NCBI GenBank assembly: GCA_009772935.1
Contig: WOUR01000001.1
Span: forward strand, 1 to 64,000
Origin: Rhodospirillaceae bacterium
GTDB taxonomy: Bacteria > Pseudomonadota > Alphaproteobacteria > Reyranellales > Reyranellaceae
Length of the DNA: 64,000 nucleotides
Direction of reading: 5' to 3'
Shown: positions 23,810-35,617 of the stretch, in pieces
Numbering within the stretch: position 1 is the stretch's first letter
How the letters are laid out: each line of letters starts with the position of its first letter
The notes under the pieces: generated by a model
What the model saw: the letters and a program-made list of their open reading frames with translations, nothing else
Told to the model about the DNA's origin: nothing
Database searches by the model: none
Made by a program: the position numbers and the translations under genes

Positions 23810-24631
23810 GTGCCAGCGGTGAAACTCTCGTTTGGTGGCCTGGCGGCCCAGAGCTTCGGATTCGTCTTTGCCAATTTCGGCCTGTTCTTCCATCTCGTGA
23901 CCATTCCGTGGATCGCCTCGCTCATGATCCGGCTGCTGGGATCGACGATGAGCCGCGACTCGCTGATGCCGATGCTGATCGAGAAGGCCGCCGACATGAT
24001 TCCGACGGTGATGTTCATGGTGGCCTGGCAGCGGGTCGTGCTGCTCGGGCCCAGCCGTGTCGGCCGACTGCCAGGGCTCGGCTGGTCGCCGCGCGAGACC
24101 GCCTTCCTGCTCTACCTGATCAAGATCGGCGGCTTCACCTTCGTCCTGCTCGCCGCCTTCGTATTGGCCCTGGGCTCGATCGATCCGGAGATGCTGGCCG
24201 CGGGCGCCGCCGTCGATCCCGAGGTCGCGCGCCGGCAGGCGCTGGCCGCACCGATCGGTGCGGGGTTCACCGTATCGATCATACTGGCGCTGCGCGTCAG
24301 CTATGGGCTCGCCGCGACCTCCGTCGACGAGCCCTTTACGCCGCGGCTTTCATGGGCCCATAGCCGCGGCAATGCCTGGACGATCATCGGCGTGCTGTTC
24401 CTGATCTTTTTTTCAAGCGCGCTCGCCACCACGATGGCAACCTTGGTCGTGCTCAGCCTGGCGCGGGGCGTGCTGGGCGCCGGCGAATCGGCGGCCGTGA
24501 TCACCTGGACCGCGGCCATCCTGGTTTCCTATGCCGGCACCGCGGTGGCCGCGACCGCGCAGGCGCTGATCTTCCGTGACCTGCTGGGCTGGCGCGAGGG
24601 CACGCCGCTGCGGGCGCTCGAGCAGCGCTGA
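23810..24631 (+). CDS. Hypothetical multi-TM membrane protein
   Basis: 273 aa with several hydrophobic segments; 3 nt downstream of the methyltransferase ORF. Confidence 0.75.
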   Translation: MPAVKLSFGGLAAQSFGFVFANFGLFFHLVTIPWIASLMIRLLGSTMSRDSLMPMLIEKAADMIPTVMFMVAWQRVVLLGPSRVGRLPGLGWSPRETAFLLYLIKIGGFTFVLLAAFVLALGSIDPEMLAAGAAVDPEVARRQALAAPIGAGFTVSIILALRVSYGLAATSVDEPFTPRLSWAHSRGNAWTIIGVLFLIFFSSALATTMATLVVLSLARGVLGAGESAAVITWTAAILVSYAGTAVAATAQALIFRDLLGWREGTPLRALEQR

Positions 24632-24654
24632 CCTTCACACTCCTCTCCCCGGCG

Positions 24655-24673
24655 CTCCGGTCGAGACGACGGA
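24655..24673. repeat. Solo half-arm of family C repeat (relic)
   Basis: ctccggtcgagacgacgga, identical to the right arm of R7 at 58811-58828. Confidence 0.6.
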
Positions 24674-24724
24674 TAAATTCATATGCGATAGGCCTGCCCT
24701 GGCGGGGTAGAGCAACACGAAAGC

Positions 24725-25174
24725 TCAGAGCAGATCCCGCAGCAGGCCGACCAGCGGCAGGTCGGCGGGCGGCATCGGATATTTCGTGAGTTCCATGGGC
24801 GCGACCCATTTCAGGGCCTGACCCTCGCGCGCCTGCGGCGTGCCGTTCCACTTGCGGCAGGCGAAGACGGGCATCAGCAGGTGGAACTTCTCGTAGCCAT
24901 GGCTGGCGAAGGCGATGGGCGCCAGGCAACTCGTCGCCGTCTCGATACCCAGCTCCTCGTGCAGTTCACGCACCAGCGCCTGCTCCGGCGTCTCGCCGGG
25001 CTCGACCTTGCCGCCGGGAAATTCCCAGAGCCCGGCCATCGACTTGCCGGCCGGGCGCTGGGCAATGAGGACGCGGCTGTCGACATCGACCAGGGCGACG
25101 GCCGCCACCAGAACGAGCGGCCGCTCGCCGAGCGGCGGCGGCCCGCCCGGACACTCGTCGTCGAAGCCCGCCAT
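24725..25174 (-). CDS. mutT: (deoxy)nucleoside triphosphate pyrophosphohydrolase, MutT/Nudix
   Basis: Nudix box GKVEPGETPEQALVRELHEELGI; start codon shares one base with the argJ stop (TGATG). Confidence 0.92.
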   Translation of the reverse strand: MAGFDDECPGGPPPLGERPLVLVAAVALVDVDSRVLIAQRPAGKSMAGLWEFPGGKVEPGETPEQALVRELHEELGIETATSCLAPIAFASHGYEKFHLLMPVFACRKWNGTPQAREGQALKWVAPMELTKYPMPPADLPLVGLLRDLL

Positions 25175-26412
25175 CAGGAGCGGTAACTGCCGTTGATGTC
25201 GATGTAGCCGTGCGTGAGATCGCAGGTCCAGACGGTGGCCCGGCCGCGGCCGATGCCGAGGTCGATATCGATCACCACGTCGGAGCCCTTGATGTGCTGG
25301 GCGACCGGCGCCTCGTCGTAGTTCGGCACGACCTGGCCCTGGTCGGTGATGCGCACGCCACCGATCGAGATGCGCAGCTTGTCGCGGTCCGCTCGCTCGC
25401 CCGACTTGCCGACCGCCATGACGATGCGGCCCCAGTTGGCGTCCTCGCCGGCGATCGCCGTCTTGACCAGCGGCGAGTTGGCGACCGCCAGGCCGATCTT
25501 GCGCGCGGCGCCGTTCGACGAAGCGCCGCCCACGTTGATGGTCACGAACTTGGTGGCGCCCTCGCCGTCGCGCGCGAGCAGCTGCGCCAGCTCGATCATC
25601 ACCTCGTCGAGGGCGCGCTTGAAGTCGACCAGAACGGGGTCGTCGGCCTCCTCGATCGGCGCGTGGCGCGCCGCTCCGGTGGCGACCATCAGGAACGTGT
25701 CGCTGGTCGAGGTGTCGCCGTCGACGGTGACGCAGTTGAGGGACTTGTCGGCTGCATCCGACAGAAGCTTCTGCAGGACCGGGCCCGGAATCTTGGCGTC
25801 GGTGAAGGCGAACCCCAGCATGGTGGCCATATCCGGCGCGATCATGCCCGAGCCCTTGAGGAAGGCATTCACGGTCACCGTGCGCTCGCCGATCTTGGCC
25901 TGACGCGTGGCGAGCTTGGGGAAAGTGTCGGTAGTCATGATGGCGGCCGCGGCGGCCGACCAGGCGTCTTCCTTGCCCGACTTGATCAGGGTCGGCACGA
26001 CGGCCGCGATCTTCTCCCACTCGAGCGGCTGGCCGATCACGCCGGTCGAGGCCATGAAGACCTCGTTGCGCGGGCAGCCCAGCGCCTGGGCGATGGCGCG
26101 GGTCGATTCCTCGACCGCCTTGTCGCCGAGCTTGCCGGTAAAGGCATTGGCGTTGCCGGCATTGACCACGATCGCGCGGACCTTGCCGCGGGCCAGGTTC
26201 TTGCGGCACCAGTCGACGGGCGCCGAGCAGGTCTTGGACTTGGTCAGGACGCCCGCGATGGTCGCCCCGGCCGGCACCACGGCCAGCAGGACGTCGTCGC
26301 GATCCGTGTAGCGCACGCCGGAACGCGCGACACCGAGCTTTACGCCTGCGATGCGGGGCAGCGTCGGCGTCGTCTTGGGCGCGAGCGGCGATGTGGCGTG
26401 CTTAGCGGACAT
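25174..26412 (-). CDS. argJ: Bifunctional glutamate N-acetyltransferase/amino-acid N-acetyltransferase
   Basis: 412 aa; VIGQPL, MIAPDMATMLGF, TSTSDTFLMVATG. Confidence 0.97.
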   Translation of the reverse strand: MSAKHATSPLAPKTTPTLPRIAGVKLGVARSGVRYTDRDDVLLAVVPAGATIAGVLTKSKTCSAPVDWCRKNLARGKVRAIVVNAGNANAFTGKLGDKAVEESTRAIAQALGCPRNEVFMASTGVIGQPLEWEKIAAVVPTLIKSGKEDAWSAAAAAIMTTDTFPKLATRQAKIGERTVTVNAFLKGSGMIAPDMATMLGFAFTDAKIPGPVLQKLLSDAADKSLNCVTVDGDTSTSDTFLMVATGAARHAPIEEADDPVLVDFKRALDEVMIELAQLLARDGEGATKFVTINVGGASSNGAARKIGLAVANSPLVKTAIAGEDANWGRIVMAVGKSGERADRDKLRISIGGVRITDQGQVVPNYDEAPVAQHIKGSDVVIDIDLGIGRGRATVWTCDLTHGYIDINGSYRS

Positions 26413-26509
26413 GTGTCTCCCCTCGGGCGCGACCGCGGAAAGCGGCCGGCCAGCGGCGGAGACTACACCAGAAAGACCCTAAAACGTGAGTTTTAGTTGA
26501 GCCCTGGTT

Positions 26510-27484
26510 CTACTTCGGCGGCTGAGCCGGGGTCGCGGGCTTTGCCGGCGTCGCGGCGGGAGCTGCCGGCGCCGCCGGGGCCGCCTCCACCTTGGTGCCG
26601 TCCATGTTGAACTTCTCGATCTTGGATCCGGCACGGATCTTGTCGAGCTGGGCCGTCACGGCCTCGCGCGCCAGTTCCTCGCGGATCTGGTCGGAGAGCT
26701 CCTCCAGCGCCGGCGGCGGCGCCGTGCGGCGATCGTCGATCTTGATGACATGGTAGCCGAACTGGGTCTTGGTCGGCGTCTCCGAGGTCTGTCCCTTCTT
26801 GAGGTCGAAGGCGGCGTCGGCGAATTCCTTCACCATGTCGGACTTCTTGAACCAGCCGAGATCGCCGCCCTCGGCGCCGGACGCCTTGTCGGTCGACTTC
26901 TCCTTAGCGATCTTGTCGAAGGCCGCGCCTTTCTTCAGCTCGGCGATGATGGCCTTCGCCTCGTCCTCGGTGGCGACCAGGATGTGGCGCGCATGCACCT
27001 CTTCTTCCGGCGGCATCGACTTCAGGCGCTCCTGATACTTCGCCTGGATCTTCTCAAGGGTGACCAGGCGGGAGATCTCGCGCTGGATCCAGAAGTCCTG
27101 CAGCACCTGCTCCTCGACGAAGGCCATGCGCTTCTTGAAGGCGGGATCCTCGTTGGTCTTGGTCTTCTTGCCTTCCTGAACGACCAGCTTGCTGTCGATG
27201 ATGCGCTCGAGCAACGCCGGGAACACCGCCTGCAGCGGCATGGAACGGTACTGCTGCGGCAGCGACTGCTGGGCGATCTCGAGTTCGGACAGGCGGACCT
27301 GCTGGCCGTTCACGATGGCGACGACCGGGTCCTTGACCGTGGCCGGCGCGGCGGCGGCCGGCGGCTTGGCAGCCGGGGCGGCCGGGGGCTTGGCCGGCTG
27401 GGTCTGGGCCTGGACGGGACCCGCGATGAGGGCGACCGCGCCACTCAGGAGGGCGAGGCGCAGGGAACGCAGGTCAAGACTCAT
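26510..27484 (-). CDS. Periplasmic peptidylprolyl isomerase (parvulin/SurA-PrsA-like)
   Basis: Signal peptide, Pro/Ala linker, rotamase core VHARHILVATEDEAKAIIAELKKGAAFDKIAKEKSTDKASGAEGGDLGWFKKSDMV. Confidence 0.93.
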   Translation of the reverse strand: MSLDLRSLRLALLSGAVALIAGPVQAQTQPAKPPAAPAAKPPAAAAPATVKDPVVAIVNGQQVRLSELEIAQQSLPQQYRSMPLQAVFPALLERIIDSKLVVQEGKKTKTNEDPAFKKRMAFVEEQVLQDFWIQREISRLVTLEKIQAKYQERLKSMPPEEEVHARHILVATEDEAKAIIAELKKGAAFDKIAKEKSTDKASGAEGGDLGWFKKSDMVKEFADAAFDLKKGQTSETPTKTQFGYHVIKIDDRRTAPPPALEELSDQIREELAREAVTAQLDKIRAGSKIEKFNMDGTKVEAAPAAPAAPAATPAKPATPAQPPK

Positions 27485-27768
27485 GGCGGACTCCAGCAGA
27501 TTCATTCATTGCGAAAGGCGCAAACCGTTTACACAGGCCCCATTGGACCAAGCAAGCGCCGCCTCCCCGATGAAGGGCCTGATGGCCTTGAATTGCGGCA
27601 CTTTTTCGTGAGTACCGCGTCCATGTCGGGGCGATGAGGTTTGGGTGCCCGTCTTTCAGCGCGCCTGCGATGGTCCGCTGCGTTGACACTCCACCGGCCG
27701 CTCTCTATCTCTGATGGCAAGGGCGGGCCGCTGAGCCCGCCTAAGTCATTAGAATATCGAGGTTTTCC

Positions 27769-30534
<2,766 letters not shown>

Positions 30535-30613
30535 GGCCAGGCGGCCTCATATCCCCGCAGCTTCCTGGGGTGATTGGAATTTTCCGAAGCGAACGCGGAC
30601 CTGAAGGCAGCCG

Positions 30614-31384
30614 CTAGAAGCTTCCGCGCGATTCCGCGCGGGCGCTCGGCCACTCCGAATGCCAGGGCCTGAAGGCCATCCTGCCGAGACCTGCTGCAAT
30701 CTCTTCGCGGTCCAACAGCGGCGGCATGAGAAGCGTCGGGTTCCGCAGGTCCTTGACGTTGCCAGCAACGATCAACGCATTGCGTCCGACGACACCCTGA
30801 GCATCGAGCAGGCGCACGTCGCCGAAGGCCGACTTCGCGAACGCCGCATACCGGTCAGGCGCGCCGTCAAGATCGTGCAAGGCATGGACGTTCGCGATCA
30901 GACACCCATGGGGCTGATCCAGGCGAGATCGAACCAGCCGGAAGAATTCCCGAGTCCGCAGGTGCAGCGGGATGCTGTCGCCATCGTAGGCATCCAGAAC
31001 AATTGCATCGTAGGAATGTGTCGTGCCGAGGAGGAATTCCTTGCCGTCCGCGACGTGGCAGTCGATGGAATCAGGAAGCCGAAAATAGCTGCGGGCTATC
31101 TCGAACGAAGCCCGGTTCTTGTCGACGATCGTCACCTGGACGCCGGCCTTGGCGAGCATCGTGCCGAGGCTGCCGCCGCCGCATCCGATCATCAGGACGT
31201 CCCGCGCTCCCGCCTGCCTGAGCAGGCTGTAGATGGCGTGGATGTAGGGAGCCAGGCTTATGCCGTCGCGATCCGTCTCGGTTTGAAAACAGCCTCCCTG
31301 GACATAGAAGAACAGTTCCCTGGCACGGTATTCCAGAACTTCGATGTCGCCGAATTCACTTTCGAGTTTTGCGATAGCGATCAT
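30614..31384 (-). CDS. Spermidine synthase-like methyltransferase-fold protein
   Basis: Internal ATG MIAIAKLESEFGDIEVLEYR; RDVLMIGCGGGSLGTMLAKAGVQVTIVDKN, YDAIVLDAYDGDSIPLHLRTREFF. Confidence 0.82.
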   Translation of the reverse strand: MIAIAKLESEFGDIEVLEYRARELFFYVQGGCFQTETDRDGISLAPYIHAIYSLLRQAGARDVLMIGCGGGSLGTMLAKAGVQVTIVDKNRASFEIARSYFRLPDSIDCHVADGKEFLLGTTHSYDAIVLDAYDGDSIPLHLRTREFFRLVRSRLDQPHGCLIANVHALHDLDGAPDRYAAFAKSAFGDVRLLDAQGVVGRNALIVAGNVKDLRNPTLLMPPLLDREEIAAGLGRMAFRPWHSEWPSARAESRGSF

Positions 31385-31689
31385 GCGAGTCTCTTTGACG
31401 GCTTTGCGGCCTTGACCGCTACGTCGGAGAACGTGCTGCGGCGCTGATCTCGTTCCGGCCGGCAATGCCGCCCTGCGCCCGGAAGGCACAAGGCCGAAAG
31501 CGGCGGGTGATCCTGCACCAGCCGGAAGGCGACGCGCGCCCCGTCTTCCTCGAATCAGGGTCAACAGCACTCCATACCGACACCATCCATGGTGAGACAA
31601 TGACATGCAATATCAAATCTGGAACATGCTTGTTTGTATTTTAAATATGAGTATTACCCTATTGAGACGCGTCGTGGATTTCGAATGGA

Positions 31690-32046
31690 ATGGAGCTGCG
31701 CATGATCTCCGCGGGCCAATTGCGCGCCGCCCGGGCGCTGATCGGCATGGACCAGAAGACCCTGGCGGAAGCGGCGGGGGTTTCGGTGCAGACCATCCAG
31801 CGCATGGAAGCGAGCGAGAACCTCGTCCGCGGTGTCGTCGAGAGCCTCGTCAAAGTCATCGATGCGCTCGAACGGCACGGGATCGAACTCATCAACGACG
31901 CCGCCACGAGTGCGATCGGCGGACGGGGCGTTCGATTGAAGGCTCCGGGCGCAGGAACCTACAAGTCGCGAGACAGTGTCGCGAATGCGCCCCCCAAGAA
32001 GAGGTCCATGGACACGCGGGGAAACGGAAGGCCTCGCAATGCCTGA
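31690..32046 (+). CDS. XRE-family helix-turn-helix transcriptional regulator
   Basis: SAGQLRAARALIGMDQKTLAEAAGVSVQTIQRMEASENLVRGVVESLVKVIDALERHGIELI; start may be the internal ATG at 31702. Confidence 0.9.
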   Translation: MELRMISAGQLRAARALIGMDQKTLAEAAGVSVQTIQRMEASENLVRGVVESLVKVIDALERHGIELINDAATSAIGGRGVRLKAPGAGTYKSRDSVANAPPKKRSMDTRGNGRPRNA

Positions 32047-33739
32047 GAACGGTCGACCAGCCCGCGCCCCGCTTTGGCACCTGTTCGTTCCGAAGCTGGT
32101 TACCGTATTGCGCGAAGGATACGGGATCTCCGATCTGCGCAGCGATGCGATCGCGGGCCTCACCGTTGCCATCGTGGCGTTGCCGCTCGCCATGGCCCTC
32201 GCCATTGCCTCCGGGACGACGCCGGACAAGGGACTGCTGACAGCCGTGATCGCGGGGTTCCTGATCTCGGCGCTGGGCGGCAGTCGCTTCCAGATCGGAG
32301 GCCCGACCGGAGCGTTCGTCGTGGTCGTCTTCAACGTCATCCAGCAGCACGGCTACGACGGGCTCGTTCTGGCGACATTGATGGCCGGATTGATCCTGAT
32401 GGTCAGCGGCTTCGCCCGGCTGGGAACCTGGATCAAATACATCCCCGAGCCGGTGGTCACGGGTTTCACCGCCGGCATCGCGGTGATCATCTTCTCCAGC
32501 CAGGTGAAGGATCTGCTGGGCCTTTCCATCGAGAAGGTCCCCGCGGAGTTCATCGAGAAATGGGCGGCGTTCTGGTCCGCCCGCGACACGCTGAATCTCT
32601 CAGCCGTTGCCGTGGCGGGGGTCGCCCTGGCGGTCATCATCGGCCTGAGGCGCTTCGCTCCCAGGCTCCCCGGGTTCCTGATCGCCGTCGTCGGGGCGTC
32701 GATCGCCGTCTATCTGCTCCATTTGCCGATCGAGACCATCGGATCGAAGTTCGGCGGCATTCCAGACACGCTGCCGTCTCCGGTCATACCGTCGATTACG
32801 CTTGCGAGGTTGGCCGAGCTCGCCCCGTCGGCCTTCACGATTGCCTTCCTCGCCGGTGTCGAAAGCCTGCTGTCCGCGGTCGTCGCCGACGGCATGACAG
32901 GCCGGCGGCATCGGTCGAACTGCGAGCTGGTCGCGCAGGGAATCGCCAACGCCGCTTCGGCGATGTTCGGGGGAATGCCCGCGACCGGCGCGATCGCGCG
33001 GACGGCAACCAATATCAGGTCAGGCGCGCGGTCGCCCGTGGCAGGCATGCTGCACGCCGCCTTTGTGCTCCTGTTCATGCTCGTGCTCGCGCCTCTCGCC
33101 GTGTTCGTGCCGCTGGCCAGTCTCGGCGCCGTGCTGGTGATCGTGGCCTGGAACATGAGCGAGGTGCACAAGTTCCGCCACCTGATGCGCGCCCCGCTGG
33201 GCGACCGCGTGGTTCTGATCCTCACCTTCGGCCTGACCGTGATGGTTGACCTGACGGTTGCCATCGAGGTCGGCGTCGTCCTCGCCGCGATCCTGTTCAT
33301 GCATCGCATGGCCGAAGTCGTTTCGGTTCAGCAGGGCGTCCAGATCATCGAGGAGGACGTCGACGACTTCGCCCGGCCCCGCACGAGCTACACGCAACGG
33401 GCCGATCTCCCGAAGGGCGTGGAGGTGTTTCAACTCCGCGGACCGCTGTTCTTCGGTTCTGCGGGTCGGCTGGCCGACGTGCTCGACAGCATCGGGACGC
33501 CGCCACGGGTGTTCATCCTTCGCATGCGCGAGGTTCCCATGATCGATGCGACCGGCGTGGCCGCGCTTGGGGACTTCGTCAAGAGATGCCAGGCGCACGG
33601 CACCGTGGTCATCGCCGCGGGTGTTCAGCCATCGTTGCGCACCGTGCTGACTTCCATGGGGTTCGACGGCAGTCAGCCTTCCCTGCGGTTTGCCGAGAAC
33701 TTCGAGGCGGCCCTCGCGTCGGTGCAACAGGTCCCCTGA
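32039..33739 (+). CDS. SulP family inorganic anion transporter with C-terminal STAS domain
   Basis: DLRSDAIAGLTVAIVALPLAMALAIASGTTPDKGL, C-terminal STAS (VFILRMREVPMIDATGVAALGDFVKR); overlaps the HTH stop by 8 nt (ATGCCTGA). Confidence 0.94.
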   Translation: MPENGRPARAPLWHLFVPKLVTVLREGYGISDLRSDAIAGLTVAIVALPLAMALAIASGTTPDKGLLTAVIAGFLISALGGSRFQIGGPTGAFVVVVFNVIQQHGYDGLVLATLMAGLILMVSGFARLGTWIKYIPEPVVTGFTAGIAVIIFSSQVKDLLGLSIEKVPAEFIEKWAAFWSARDTLNLSAVAVAGVALAVIIGLRRFAPRLPGFLIAVVGASIAVYLLHLPIETIGSKFGGIPDTLPSPVIPSITLARLAELAPSAFTIAFLAGVESLLSAVVADGMTGRRHRSNCELVAQGIANAASAMFGGMPATGAIARTATNIRSGARSPVAGMLHAAFVLLFMLVLAPLAVFVPLASLGAVLVIVAWNMSEVHKFRHLMRAPLGDRVVLILTFGLTVMVDLTVAIEVGVVLAAILFMHRMAEVVSVQQGVQIIEEDVDDFARPRTSYTQRADLPKGVEVFQLRGPLFFGSAGRLADVLDSIGTPPRVFILRMREVPMIDATGVAALGDFVKRCQAHGTVVIAAGVQPSLRTVLTSMGFDGSQPSLRFAENFEAALASVQQVP

Positions 33740-33762
33740 AGGCCTTGCGAGGAGAGGCGGCA

Positions 33763-34344
33763 ATGACAGAAGCGCCGAGCTTCACGCGCGAGGCTCTCGT
33801 CGAGACCCTGACCGAACTGGCGGGGTTGGTGGGCGTGCAGGACACGACGGTGGATCTGGCGCTGTATGGTCCTGCCTGTCTCCTGCTGGCGACGGATCTC
33901 TACGCCACGGTGACGACGATCGATGCCGTGGCGGTGGAGGGACAGCTGCAGGTCGATCATGCGGTGGCGCAGCTGGCCGGCAAGCACGGTTGGCCGTCTA
34001 CCTGGATGACGGATCGCGTGCGAAAGCATCTCAACCGCCGGGTGGAATCGCCTTCGCACCACCTTCTGATACTGCGGGTTCCGGCGGCGCCATTTCAAAG
34101 GCTGCGCGTGTTCGTGCCGGAATGGGACTACCTCCTGACGCTCAAGGTATCGAAGCTCAGCTTGAAGGAACCCCTGGACCGTCGAAAGCGGCGGGAGCTT
34201 CGGTACCTGATGAATGTCTCGGGGATTCGTGCGGCAGGAGATCTCGACGACCTTCTCACGCGCTACAATTCCGGCCCGTGCGAGAAGCGGCGGATGACCG
34301 CACTGGCGCAGGCAGTCTGGTGGCAATGCGCCGCTGATTCCTGA
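33763..34344 (+). CDS. Hypothetical protein, possibly a diverged nucleotidyltransferase-fold (DUF6036-like) protein
   Basis: MTEAPSFTREALVETL; LYGPACLLLATDLYATVTTIDAVAVEG followed by VAQLAGKHGWPSTWMTDRVRKHL resembles the DUF6036 layout; RBS-like ggagaggcgg upstream. Confidence 0.5.
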   Translation: MTEAPSFTREALVETLTELAGLVGVQDTTVDLALYGPACLLLATDLYATVTTIDAVAVEGQLQVDHAVAQLAGKHGWPSTWMTDRVRKHLNRRVESPSHHLLILRVPAAPFQRLRVFVPEWDYLLTLKVSKLSLKEPLDRRKRRELRYLMNVSGIRAAGDLDDLLTRYNSGPCEKRRMTALAQAVWWQCAADS

Positions 34345-34351
34345 CTCCGGC

Positions 34352-34624
34352 CTACTTCAGAAGCTTGAGGCATTCCCCGGCCGCTTCGGCGGCCGTGCGT
34401 GCGGCGTCGCGGGACAGCGTGCCGTTCATGACCAGCGGACGGGCCTGCGCGGTAAGCGCGTCCTTGATGTCGCTCTTCGGCGTGATCGTCGGGGCGGTCT
34501 TGTTGTAGAGCATCTGGCCGGTCGGCGACAGGTTGGCCGCGCAGGCGCTCCCCGCAGCCTGGTCCGCATGGGCCGCGACGGGAAGAACGACGAGCAGCGC
34601 CGCCGTGAAGATCGAGCTTTTCAT
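34352..34624 (-). CDS. Small secreted hypothetical protein
   Basis: MKSSIFTAALLVVLPVAAHADQAAG signal peptide, mature part about 70 aa with two Cys. Confidence 0.72.
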   Translation of the reverse strand: MKSSIFTAALLVVLPVAAHADQAAGSACAANLSPTGQMLYNKTAPTITPKSDIKDALTAQARPLVMNGTLSRDAARTAAEAAGECLKLLK

Positions 34625-34735
34625 TGTAAGCAACCCTTCCAAGAACACCGTCCAAGGATAGCGGCGAGCGAAGTGGCACCGCAACCGATCTGTGCGACGG
34701 CGACCGCGCCGATCGTTTCGGACGTCTGGGACATG

Positions 34736-35110
34736 TCAGGCGCCGGCTTGCGTCGCGAGCCAGGCGCGGGCCTTCTTCTCCGTCCTGAACAAGGCTGCCG
34801 GTCGCTTCGACGGCGAAATGTTGACGAAGCGCTTGAACGCCAGGACGACCGACTCGTCGTGGCCGACGACGGCCAACGGACCGCTCGGGAAGTGGGACGT
34901 ATAGGCGCTCAACCGCGCGCCCATCGCCATCACGTCGGCGTCGTCGTAGACCGGCTTGAGACGGGTCGCATCGAACAGCTTCGAATAGGCGAGCGCATTG
35001 GCCACGACGAGGGCGTCGAAATGCTCCTCCATCTCCTTCAGCGTGACCTCGCCCTCGGCGACGACATGGATGAGTTTCTCGGAATGAAAGATTTCCCAGC
35101 GCAGCGGCAT
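34736..35110 (-). CDS. SpoIIAA/STAS-like domain protein
   Basis: MPLRWEIFHSEKLIHVVAEGEVTLKEMEEHFDALV...AYSKLFDATRLK. Confidence 0.65.
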   Translation of the reverse strand: MPLRWEIFHSEKLIHVVAEGEVTLKEMEEHFDALVVANALAYSKLFDATRLKPVYDDADVMAMGARLSAYTSHFPSGPLAVVGHDESVVLAFKRFVNISPSKRPAALFRTEKKARAWLATQAGA

Positions 35111-35239
35111 CGTTCGCGTCTCCAGCAAGCCTTCGTCCCCGTGGACCGAGCCTATCACGGGCAACGTGCAACCGGCCAAAGCCTGTTCGCAGGCCTGCGT
35201 TGCGCGCTATCATCCCAAGGAAACGGAAGAGATGGACGG

Positions 35240-35599
35240 ATGAAGCGGGCTCGTCACTTGGCTGTCACATTGACCCTCGCCCTCGCCGCCCCCCTGATTT
35301 CTCCCGGGGCGCGAGCGCAGCAGGACACGAACTCGGCCAACTACATCATGCTGGGCTGCGAGGCGTTCCTCCTCGACCCGATCCCGACCTCGAAGCTGCT
35401 GGTCGCAGGGGTCTGCGCCGGCATCATCGACACGCTGCAGGCGACCAAGCCGAACATCTGCCTGCCCGCCATCTCGACACGGAGGCTGCTGGTGCGCGGG
35501 GTCGTCACCTACATCAACAACAATCCGGCGCGCCTGCACGAGAACTTCATCGATCTGGCCGGCGAGGCCCTGGAACAGACCTGGCCCTGCAAGCCCTAG
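35240..35599 (+). CDS. Rap1a/Tai family immunity-like secreted protein
   Basis: Signal peptide then LGCEAFLLDP...VCAGIIDTLQATKPNICLPAISTRRLLVRGVVTYINNNPARLHENFIDLAGEALEQTWPCKP, matching the Rap1a/Tai pattern. Confidence 0.75.
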   Translation: MKRARHLAVTLTLALAAPLISPGARAQQDTNSANYIMLGCEAFLLDPIPTSKLLVAGVCAGIIDTLQATKPNICLPAISTRRLLVRGVVTYINNNPARLHENFIDLAGEALEQTWPCKP

Positions 35600-35617
35600 C
35601 GAGGCTGCGCGCCCGCG

